DNA from: Haloplanus natans DSM 17983
Lineage (GTDB): Archaea > Halobacteriota > Halobacteria > Halobacteriales > Haloferacaceae
Reading direction: 5' to 3'
DNA length: 64,000 nt
Assembly: GCF_000427685.1 (NCBI RefSeq)
Contig: NZ_ATYM01000003.1
Coordinates: 365,066-429,065 of the forward strand
The first letter of the stretch is position 1, and every line of letters begins with the position of its first letter. Shown piece after piece: positions 10,475-17,976 of this stretch. The notes beneath the pieces are model-generated. The model did not search any database, was not told the origin of the DNA, and saw nothing but the letters and a program-made list of their open reading frames with translations. The position numbers and the translations under genes were made by a program.

Positions 10475-10690
10475 CTACAACCAAGGCGCAGTCGACGGTT
10501 CATCGACATCTTCGTCCTCGGAGACTGGCCGTTCGTGAAGTTCGAGTGCCTCGGCGAGGTTTGCGAGGGCTTCGGCCCGCGTTTTCCCCTGGCTCGCGAC
10601 GCCCGTTTCCTCGTCGCGAGCGACGTACCACTCGCCCTCAAGGGTGAGAGAAACCGCGCCAGCATCGTCGGGGTTACGGGCCTGGCTCAT
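10475..10690 (-). CDS. hicB: HicB-family antitoxin
   Basis: 71 residues from the ATG giving MSQARNPDD. The core (TLEGEWYVARDEETGVASQGKTRAEALANLAEALEL) is the partially degraded RNase-H-like HicB fold with the usual G-x-T-x-x-E-A-L-x-N-L signature. It lacks a separate DNA-binding domain, as many short archaeal HicB proteins do. It forms a TA pair with hicA just downstream. Confidence 0.85.
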   Translation of the reverse strand: MSQARNPDDAGAVSLTLEGEWYVARDEETGVASQGKTRAEALANLAEALELHERPVSEDEDVDEPSTAPWL

Positions 10691-10862
10691 ACTAACTACA
10701 TTGTGGCTATTGGTGATATGCCTTCGGGATGGTGCCGATGAACCACGCCTCTGCCCGCAGTACGAGACCATCACTCAGACACGATGAGACAATTTGGGAG
10801 ACGCGGAGGTAACAGCGTTTTCGGTCTACCGGTCCGGTATCCCGAACGCCCACTAGCGCGGG

Positions 10863-12428
10863 CTACGGGCTCTCAGCATCCATCCCCAGCTCCGTCATCG
10901 CATCGGTGAGGGCGTGCTCAATCTGGCCGAGATCATCGCCGTAGTACTCGGTTGCCGCTGCCGCCTGTGCCGCTCCCCGCTCGAACGCCGCCATCCGCGC
11001 CGTCGTGTGTTCGACCGCCTCAGCCAACCACGCCTTGCGGGTCGTTTCGTCGACGGTTGCAATCGTTTCGGGTTCGATGGCCACGTTCACGCGGTCACCC
11101 GCCTCGTAGGATCGAAGCTTTCCGACCACGGCAACGTACGACGGCGTGACCGCCTGCTGGAGGAACTCCATCGCTTCCGGCTGGTATTGCCCCGCGTAGA
11201 CGAAGACCGACTCAGAGCCGGCGAACACGCGTCCTCGCCAATACTCGGTACTCGACCCGACATCCTTCGTCTCGGTGAGCGCCCCGACGATCAGCACTCG
11301 GTTCACCGCGACGCCAGTCGGTGACAGGCTGAGCACCGGCGCTTGCTCCTCGTCGGATTCCTGAAACATGTGCGTTGAACCGTTGATCTCCTGGGCGAGC
11401 ATCCGTCGAGCGGGCTGGCGGGCCGTCACCGCGGGGTCAAGCGCCTCGTCACTGAGGTCCTCATCGGTGGATCCTTGGGCCACGTCGTCGACGAGGAAGT
11501 ACTCGCCCACGACCGGTCCAGTGAGCCGGTAGGGCCGACCGAGCATCCGCTCGACGAGTTCGTTGACGACGACGCTGGTATCGAGTGCATCCATCGCCAT
11601 CGCTTGGGCGTCTGCCATCGACAGCCCCGAAACCGCGGTCGTCGCCTCGGCGTCGAAGACCGCGTTGATCGACCGGCTGCCGTCGTCGACGATGGCCTTG
11701 ATTCGGAGATCGAATTCACCCTCAACGTCGCCATGCTCGGCACACCGCTCCCCCGAGAGTACCCGGGTACAGTCGGAGTCGGGACAGCGCTTGATCAGCC
11801 CCGAGCCCCCCTGGATAGCTACGATGGTACCACCGATGATGACACCCTCTGCAGCCGTGTTGACTGTCTCCTCGGATGGTTCGACGGCGCTCGCCGAATT
11901 GAGGCTCACCGAGTAGCGGCCCTGATACTCGTCGGTGACGGCGTTCTGGAATTGGTACGTCTCCCCCTCGACCAGCTCGGGTAGATTCGCACTCTCCCAC
12001 TTGACGAACTTGAGCCGGCCGGACTCGTCACCGAGTAGCCCGACCTGTGCGATCTTCTCACTCCGGGGCTCCCAGAGCTCAACGACTTCGGCGACGAGGT
12101 CGATCCACTGGTCAGCTTCCGTAACATCTCCGAGCATCGTGCGCTCGAACTGCGAGCCTACCGAGTACCCGGCCAGCGTGGCGAGTTCGGCCGGGAGATC
12201 CGATCGCTCGAGTCCGGCGTCGCGCATGACTCCCCGGACAACCGTCCGAACGGCCTCATCCACGGGAACCTGATGGGCGACCAGTTCGTCGAGGTGCTGC
12301 TCGATTGCCTGTCGGGTGACCTCTCCCTGGAGTGCCGACCCGTCGCTCGGCGACATCGTAATCGCGTCGAAGTGGGTGGTGATTGTTTCCGCACGGTCCT
12401 GTAGCTCGGTCGTGGTAGTTTTCGACAT
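10863..12428 (-). CDS. RPA-like single-stranded DNA-binding protein
   Basis: 521 residues from the internal ATG (MSKTTTTELQDRAETI). Residues about 100-220 contain an OB-fold (IAQVGLLGDESGRLKFVKWE is a classic archaeal RPA segment), then a zinc-finger region with CPDSDC...CAEHG, then a further OB-like region and a C-terminal domain resembling haloarchaeal RPA-associated proteins (REAL-type OB: VLIVGALTETKDVGSS). It would bind single-stranded DNA during replication or transfer of the element and lies in the same orientation as the primase-polymerase gene. Upstream 175 nt to 12603 is non-coding and probably carries its promoter. Confidence 0.85.
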   Translation of the reverse strand: MSKTTTTELQDRAETITTHFDAITMSPSDGSALQGEVTRQAIEQHLDELVAHQVPVDEAVRTVVRGVMRDAGLERSDLPAELATLAGYSVGSQFERTMLGDVTEADQWIDLVAEVVELWEPRSEKIAQVGLLGDESGRLKFVKWESANLPELVEGETYQFQNAVTDEYQGRYSVSLNSASAVEPSEETVNTAAEGVIIGGTIVAIQGGSGLIKRCPDSDCTRVLSGERCAEHGDVEGEFDLRIKAIVDDGSRSINAVFDAEATTAVSGLSMADAQAMAMDALDTSVVVNELVERMLGRPYRLTGPVVGEYFLVDDVAQGSTDEDLSDEALDPAVTARQPARRMLAQEINGSTHMFQESDEEQAPVLSLSPTGVAVNRVLIVGALTETKDVGSSTEYWRGRVFAGSESVFVYAGQYQPEAMEFLQQAVTPSYVAVVGKLRSYEAGDRVNVAIEPETIATVDETTRKAWLAEAVEHTTARMAAFERGAAQAAAATEYYGDDLGQIEHALTDAMTELGMDAESP

Positions 12429-12603
12429 CTCGAAACAGTCCTGAGGACGCTCAGAGCACCGCTCGCGATTCCGACACTGCGTCAGGACCTCGCGCCGTGC
12501 TCGGCCTCCTCGCTCTCTTGATACTGATAAAGTTGGGCGGTCGGTGGTACCGAAGAACGTGCCTGCGGCTCTGGGGAGAGCATGTACCACACTCTAATTC
12601 GGA

Positions 12604-13125
12604 TCACTCGGACTGCGGCGCCAGCGACGGTCGATCATCCTCCCAAGAGAGCCTACTGAGAACACTCGGCAACTGTTGGAGCCGCTGTTCGAGGGCAGCG
12701 AGAGGGTGCGCGTCGAGAAACGCAACCGACTGGCGACTGACCGTCGCCCCGTCGAAGTCAAGTTGGAGGTGACAGCGTCCCAACTCGGGGTGGTCTGCGT
12801 CCTGATGAAAGCCGAGCATCAGGTCCCGTTTCGGCTCGACCCAGTTGCACCGATAGTACGTATAGTCGACGCCCTCAGGATACCAGAACCGGACTTCCAG
12901 CCGTGCGGTTTCGATATCGTACTGCTCACCCAGAAACGCCGTCGGCTCAACGGCCGCGACGACCGTGCGTGGGCGACGAGACGACGGCTCGTATCGAACA
13001 GCGGTACACCCGGCCTGTTTCGACAGTCGATCATGGATCTCTCGGAGTAGTGTACGTTGCGTATAGCGGTCACGACCAGCGAGGAAGAGCATCGATGAAT
13101 TAACTAGTCGCGCGGTCGGCGGCAT
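12604..13125 (-). CDS. TumE-like toxin of a TA pair (tentative)
   Basis: 173 residues from 13125, or 162 from an internal ATG at 13092. The conserved centre (RLEVRFWYPEGVDYTYYRCNW...GFHQDADHPELGRCHLQLDF) resembles TumE-like toxins (formerly DUF6516), which have spaced Trp/His residues in an RNase-like fold. Its start overlaps or abuts the stop of an upstream winged-helix gene. A paralogous pair lies at 24.3-25.3 kb in the same element. Function is inferred from resemblance and gene order. Confidence 0.6.
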   Translation of the reverse strand: MPPTARLVNSSMLFLAGRDRYTQRTLLREIHDRLSKQAGCTAVRYEPSSRRPRTVVAAVEPTAFLGEQYDIETARLEVRFWYPEGVDYTYYRCNWVEPKRDLMLGFHQDADHPELGRCHLQLDFDGATVSRQSVAFLDAHPLAALEQRLQQLPSVLSRLSWEDDRPSLAPQSE

Positions 13126-13651
13126 CGAGCATCCGCTCGCGAGTGGCTTCGATATCTGAATACAACTCGAGGGCGTGTCTGATCAGACGCCGGTCTTCCT
13201 CGGTGGCCTGCCAGTCCTGGACGACATCACGTCGCTCTCGGATATCCGAACTCGACAGGGTGTCATCCGCGAGGGACTGTTCGAGTTCCTCCCAAGTTTC
13301 GACATCATAGGCCTCCTGCCAGTCCTCAATCTCCTCAGCGATAGTTGTCAGCTCAGCCTGTAACTCCTCGCGGGTGTGCTCCTCGACAAGCCGTCGAAGC
13401 TCGTCAAATAACAGCCGGGTGTAATCAGGCTGGTATAGTGTCGACTCCCCCGCGTCGACCTGACGCAACTGTCCCCGATCGACGAGATCGTCGAGTTCTT
13501 GATTCGTGGTACTCCAGGCCGTCTCGGCCTGCTCGCTGATCCAGTTGGTCGATCGGGGTTCACTGAGCGTGAGCGCGACCGAGCGAATCCGCTCTCGAGC
13601 GCTCATTGTCTCGGTCCATGACTGGACGCCGCCGATGTGATCGTCTGCCAT
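13100..13651 (-). CDS. winged-helix regulator, putative antitoxin of the TumE-like pair
   Basis: 183 residues from the ATG at 13651, which has a Shine-Dalgarno-like GAGGTGAG just upstream; a GTG at 13672 is an alternative. The first ~90 residues are a winged helix (STNWISEQAETAWSTTNQELDDLVDRGQL), followed by a long helical C-terminus (EEHTREELQAELTTIAEEIEDWQ). Same architecture as the gene at 24315-24848. A TATA-like CATATATG lies at 13690-13697 and an inverted repeat TTATCT/AGATAA at 13704-13725, a possible autoregulatory site. Confidence 0.7.
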   Translation of the reverse strand: MADDHIGGVQSWTETMSARERIRSVALTLSEPRSTNWISEQAETAWSTTNQELDDLVDRGQLRQVDAGESTLYQPDYTRLLFDELRRLVEEHTREELQAELTTIAEEIEDWQEAYDVETWEELEQSLADDTLSSSDIRERRDVVQDWQATEEDRRLIRHALELYSDIEATRERMLDAADRATS

Positions 13652-13703
13652 CAGACTCACCTCGTATCCCACCGTTTGCTCTTACCTCTCATATATGTTT
13701 GTG

Positions 13704-13829
13704 TTATCTTGTATAATCGAGATAAATCGTTCCCTTAGGCAGGTGAGCGACTTCGATGTCGCGGGCGGTGGGCGGGTCGCGCAAGCGGTCGAACGTCTCG
13801 GCGCGGGCGGTCACCGCGAGACGGAGCAC
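13704..13829 (-). CDS. possible 41-residue protein following the primase gene
   Basis: A GTG at 13829 opens a 41-codon frame with strong haloarchaeal codon bias (almost every third base G or C until the last ten codons), ending at TAA 13704. The product is arginine- and acid-rich (TARAETFDRLRDPPTARDIE). It is in the same frame as the primase-polymerase gene and the frame continues unbroken right after that gene's TGA, so it could be either a tiny gene or the former C-terminus of the polymerase cut off by a nonsense mutation. Confidence 0.4.
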   Translation of the reverse strand: MLRLAVTARAETFDRLRDPPTARDIEVAHLPKGTIYLDYTR

Positions 13830-13844
13830 ACGCTCGCCCTCGGC

Positions 13845-15512
13845 TCATAGCCACCGTCGCCGGAGCCAGTCCCTCAGTCGTGACCTGCCATCGTCCTCGG
13901 GTGGCAAGATTTCCGCCTCGTGCTCCGGTGCGGATGACCCGGGCTGTTTCGTGGGCTCGATTACGTCCCGATTATCGCTTCGCTGCTCTTCGATATCGAG
14001 ATCCCCTTCAGGCGATGGAGCAGGCTCACCTCGTGGATCGATATCGTACGTAGCGCTCTCGTCCTTAGGTGGATCGTCGGAAAGAGACGTATCGCTCGAC
14101 TGGAGATCGAGCGCAATGCGGTACCATCGAAGGCGTGTTTCGAGGTCTGCGATCTGCTCTTTGTAGGCATCAAGTTGCTCCTGTTGTCGCCTAACCTTGG
14201 TTGCTAACCGCTGGGCGTCCTCGACCGCGTCCATATCGAGTGGTGGCACTGTACCGTCAGTCGGCCCCTCAGTGGAACGGTGCGAACCTGCTCCCGGAGT
14301 CGACGGGGAGGGAGTGGTTCGTCCAGTCGACCTCTCTGATGTCTTCTGCAGGTCGACCCCATCATCCGCTTCCGAGTCGCTCGCCGACGGGCTGTAGTAG
14401 TCGTCGAGTTTGAGGAGGGTTCGAGCGATGCAGACCTCGCCGTACGTGGCCCCGTTCCCGTAGTGACGCCGGTCCCATTTTTCGCGCATCAATCCTGACT
14501 CCCGGAACAACCGATCCATCCGCTCGGGGTCGCCAGCGGTCCAGAAGGCTAGATAGAAACACAACCCCATGTCTGCCTCCGACTGCGACGGATAGCGGCT
14601 GTCCCGTCCACGCCAAAGCGAATGATCGCCGTCGAGGAGCGCCTGGATAGTATCACCGCTCTTCGAGGCCGTCGCGCGGTTGAGCAGTTCCGCGTCCGGG
14701 AGATCCACTCCTGGGCCCGCAACCTCGTCGATGGTTCGGGGCACGGGGTCGGGTATTTCGGCCGGCGACAGGCCGTGCAGTGCCGCTTCGAGGGCCGGGT
14801 CGTCCACCGCTGGCGGGTCCCGGCCGAACTTCCGGCGCAGTCCCGAGTGCGGGCCCACCGGGTGAGCCGACGCCCCGTCTTCACTCGCACCCTGTAGGGT
14901 ACCATTCGAGGCCGCGTGGTCCGTCGCCTCGGTCAGCGTGATCGCCTCGTCGTCACCGGCGGTTTGGACGAACTCGTGATGCACCGCAAGCAGGGCGTCC
15001 TGCCGGCGGGCGACCACATCGGGCGTCTCGGGGAGGTGCGCACCAGTCACGGTGAAAAAACGATCCCGGTCGTACATCTCGACGTCGCCCCGGCGGTTCC
15101 GTCCCGGCGGGAGTTCCCCCTCGACGAGAACGTGGACACCCGTCCCCGAGGGCGAAACCTCAGTGTAGGAATCGAGGCGGTCGACGATGGCGGCAGCCCA
15201 CGGCGCCAGTTCCTCGGTGTTTGCGTCGCGACAGTGATCCAAGTCGACGCCGACGATCCGCTCCCCGGGGTCGAATACGAAACCCACGCCGTCGGTCCGG
15301 GTGGACGACTCGCAATGATACGTCACCGCCGTCTCGAAGCCTCGCCACGTCCCCGGATCGGTGGCACTTGCGAACACCGTCCCGCTCGTCGGGTAGGGTT
15401 TGATCGGGACCTTCGTCGGCTTGCCGTCGCGATCGTCTTCACGCCAGCAAATCCACTGCTCGAGGTCGGCCAACTGCGCAGGGATCGAATCGGTGTCGAG
15501 AGTCGGTGTCAT
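13845..15512 (-). CDS. NrS-1-like primase-polymerase (AEP superfamily)
   Basis: 555 residues. The N-terminal ~170 residues are an archaeo-eukaryotic primase-type PrimPol domain: LEQWICWREDDRDGKPTKVPIKP, then the catalytic GVDLDHC acidic pair (about 90-95) and SPSGTGVHVLVEG. Residues about 260-370 (TIQALLDGDHSLWRGRDSRYPSQSEADMGLCFYLAFWT) match the domain found after the polymerase in NrS-1-type proteins of phages and haloarchaeal mobile elements. The C-terminus is a predicted coiled coil and disordered. It probably primes or copies the element DNA, with the RPA-like protein downstream on the same strand. Confidence 0.85.
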   Translation of the reverse strand: MTPTLDTDSIPAQLADLEQWICWREDDRDGKPTKVPIKPYPTSGTVFASATDPGTWRGFETAVTYHCESSTRTDGVGFVFDPGERIVGVDLDHCRDANTEELAPWAAAIVDRLDSYTEVSPSGTGVHVLVEGELPPGRNRRGDVEMYDRDRFFTVTGAHLPETPDVVARRQDALLAVHHEFVQTAGDDEAITLTEATDHAASNGTLQGASEDGASAHPVGPHSGLRRKFGRDPPAVDDPALEAALHGLSPAEIPDPVPRTIDEVAGPGVDLPDAELLNRATASKSGDTIQALLDGDHSLWRGRDSRYPSQSEADMGLCFYLAFWTAGDPERMDRLFRESGLMREKWDRRHYGNGATYGEVCIARTLLKLDDYYSPSASDSEADDGVDLQKTSERSTGRTTPSPSTPGAGSHRSTEGPTDGTVPPLDMDAVEDAQRLATKVRRQQEQLDAYKEQIADLETRLRWYRIALDLQSSDTSLSDDPPKDESATYDIDPRGEPAPSPEGDLDIEEQRSDNRDVIEPTKQPGSSAPEHEAEILPPEDDGRSRLRDWLRRRWL

Positions 15513-15906
15513 AGGAATTCTGAACGTGGTGGCGATCGGTATCGGATGTGTGAGAGATTCGGATCACTGGCTTGCTCGATACGCCGTTCACCCGGTTGAT
15601 GTCTCAGAAATGTGTCCGGTGCGTACGAGCCCGTCCGACGACCGACGAGCACTCCCCACGACCGACTCTGTCCAGACGGGATCAGACGCGACGTGCGAGC
15701 GACTTGTCGGGGTGAGCGAGGTGCGTCGTCTCCACTTCGAGTTGCAGGTCTCCAAACCGTTCGACTGCGCTCCCTTGTGGGTCTCCCGGTGAGCAACGGA
15801 CCCCACCCTACTAAGCTATGTATTTGCCGAAGACCTGCATGGACAGGCGAGCATCGCGGAGAGATGCTCCTGTGCGATCTGAGGGCGCTAGGAGACCTGC
15901 AACACA
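15513..15906. other. intergenic region, no gene seen
   Basis: About 390 nt between the polymerase gene and a decayed gene. Frames on both strands are short and lack haloarchaeal coding bias. The repeated AT-poor sequence and several short hairpins give no clear function; the promoter of the polymerase gene should lie at its left end. Confidence 0.35.
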
Positions 15907-16398
15907 TCACTCGCTCTCCTCGTCCGAGAATGCCTCCACGGCATCGATGAGGTTGGTCGCGCCGAGGATACGCCACTCGGTCAGGTCACCAAACGTCTCT
16001 TCGGAGATAGTCTCGTAATTGTGACACTTTTGTATGGGACATCACTCACGCGTCCCGCCTCGTGAAGGGTTCTGACAAGTTCGTGGGCGGTGTCGTAGTT
16101 GGGGACGACCCACACCCGCAGAAGACCCTCGGTCCGAGCCATGTCGTCGTAGTGCTTGACGATCCACTCGGGGCGAAGATTCGTGACCACCTCGCCGACG
16201 CATCGGAGGCGCTGAGTACCGTCTGGGCGATCGATAAATGCGGCGACGTCATAGATCATCCCGCCACCCATCGGCTCATAGTAAGTCTCGACGACGAAGT
16301 CCTGGCGCTCGATGTAGCGTTTGAGGTACTCGACGTACACTTTGTGCTGAACCTTCTCGTGCGGGTCGCCGGTGTTACGACCGCGGTACAGCGTCCGG
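15907..16398 (-). pseudogene. decayed nuclease-like hypothetical gene, 5' truncated and frameshifted
   Basis: Two frames join into one protein. Frame one encodes a stretch that includes HEKVQHKVYVEYLKRYIE and VGEVVTNLRPEWIVKHYDDM; frame two continues NYETISEETFGDLTEW through ATNLIDAVEAFSDEESE to a stop at 15907. The frame changes at about 16020. The 5' part runs into the start of the transfer gene on the other strand and lacks a plausible own start, so the gene was truncated there. The conserved E/V-rich strand pattern is reminiscent of restriction-endonuclease-like folds, but I cannot name it. Confidence 0.65.
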
Positions 16399-16413
16399 TC
16401 GACGCTCGATCTC

Positions 16414-17910
16414 GTGAACTTCGAGAACGTCCGCGACGGGGGTGTCGTCGAAACACCGGCCGCGTACGCGATGCTGGTCGAAATCGAGCCGCGGGAGTGG
16501 CTCACGCTCTCCGAGGAGCGCCGCTCGGGCGTCTATGTCTCGTTCCTGACGTTCCTCCGTGGGCTCCAGTTCCCGGTACAATTCCTCACGATAACTACGG
16601 AGTTCGACGGCGAGCAGTACATCGAGCAGTTCGTCGGGCCCGAATCGCCGGACGCCCCAACCGCGGTGGCGACGCCGGTGATGGGTTCCGATGGAGCAGT
16701 CCCCGACGAAGCGGCGTCCGATACGAATGATTCGGTGGAAGAGGTCTCGGCGACTGATGGGGGCATCGCGACCGGTACGGGTACCGACGCAGTCGCCGAT
16801 TCGGCCGTACTCGAGTACGGCCGAGTAGCTCACGCCGAGTGGCTGAACCGGACGCTACGGATGGCAAACGTCCGTGACCGGCGATTCTTTGTCGCCGTTG
16901 CGGTCGAAAAGGGGGAGGATGATAGCGAAGGTGGCAGCCGGTTCGACGGAGTCCGCGACGCCCTGCCACTCCCCGACCGTTCTCGATCCGTCGACGCCGA
17001 GGAGTTCTACCTCGACGAGGTGTGGGCCCGCGCCCAGCGCGTCGCATCCCAGTTGCCCCGGACTCGCGTCGAGGCGAACATCCTCGATTCACGCGAAGCT
17101 GTTCTCGACGTACTGTACCGCGTGTACCGCGGGCGGGAGCCTCCTCTCGCGTTCAATCAAGGAACGCTCGTCGGAGTCGCAGACGAGGCCCTCACCGATG
17201 CCAACGGTGGTCTCCTCGATCTGGAGAGTGTCTTCGAGGACGTCGACCGAGAGGCGACAACCGCCGCTGAAGAGTCCGAACCGGAGGACCGCCCCGAGAC
17301 AGTCGGTGACCTCCCATACGACGGGCGCGTCCAAGCGGAGTACGTCGAAGCCGTCGACGGGTCGCGCCTTCTCCAGTGGTACGTCCGAAGCGTCGGACCG
17401 ATCGGCCACGGGGAGAGGTTCCACTCGCCAGCGTCAGTCTACCTCGGCACGGGCACGTTCGTCGCCAGCCTCGTCCTCGCGATCATCGCTCTCGGTGCGT
17501 TCCTCGGGAGTGCCCAGCAACTTCCCGTCGACGCCCCACCCCTTCTGGTGCGGGAGGTCTCCTTCGTGCTCGCCGCCGGGAGCCTCCCAACCTTCCTGCT
17601 GAGTCTCGTCGTGCTACTCCCCTCACGGCAGATTGCGCAGAGCCTCGCCGTACTCGGGATCGGTGTGACGGCCGCAGCAATCGCGCTATTCGAGGCAGCC
17701 TACCCGGCTCAGTGGACCAGCACCCCAACCGGTCAGACGGCGGTGGTGGTGCCGGTGTACGCCGCCGGCCTCTTCGTCCTCGTCGTGGCGGTCGGCTTCG
17801 CCGTTCGATCACGCCGAGTTGCCCTCGACCACGTCGACGATGCTCCAACGCAAGAGGCGCCACCCGTGTCCGAGGATACCGGGGCTCGCCCGGAGGCAAG
17901 CGATGGCTGA
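16414..17910 (+). CDS. conjugation-type membrane protein (four TM segments)
   Basis: 498 residues from the GTG giving VNFENVRDGGVVETPAAYAM; a GTG 14 codons upstream is an alternative. The N-terminal ~80 residues (AMLVEIEPREWLTLSEE...FPVQFLTITTEFD) resemble the TraC/PrgI-type region that precedes VirB4 ATPases in archaeal and Gram-positive conjugation systems. Four hydrophobic segments lie at about 350-372, 377-400, 408-428 and 436-458. The next gene, 66 nt downstream, is a VirB4/HerA ATPase, so this is probably a structural part of the transfer channel. Confidence 0.7.
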   Translation: MNFENVRDGGVVETPAAYAMLVEIEPREWLTLSEERRSGVYVSFLTFLRGLQFPVQFLTITTEFDGEQYIEQFVGPESPDAPTAVATPVMGSDGAVPDEAASDTNDSVEEVSATDGGIATGTGTDAVADSAVLEYGRVAHAEWLNRTLRMANVRDRRFFVAVAVEKGEDDSEGGSRFDGVRDALPLPDRSRSVDAEEFYLDEVWARAQRVASQLPRTRVEANILDSREAVLDVLYRVYRGREPPLAFNQGTLVGVADEALTDANGGLLDLESVFEDVDREATTAAEESEPEDRPETVGDLPYDGRVQAEYVEAVDGSRLLQWYVRSVGPIGHGERFHSPASVYLGTGTFVASLVLAIIALGAFLGSAQQLPVDAPPLLVREVSFVLAAGSLPTFLLSLVVLLPSRQIAQSLAVLGIGVTAAAIALFEAAYPAQWTSTPTGQTAVVVPVYAAGLFVLVVAVGFAVRSRRVALDHVDDAPTQEAPPVSEDTGARPEASDG

Positions 17911-17976
17911 GACCCGTCCTCGGGGACAGCATTGCGCTCGACTACCCCTCGCTACGCCAAGCGCCCCCCTTCAGCC

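Noticed and set aside
13845..13848. Stop-codon readthrough or recoding (selenocysteine/pyrrolysine) of the polymerase TGA
   Set aside because: No recoding element is visible and haloarchaea are not known for it; a separate small gene or a nonsense mutation is simpler.
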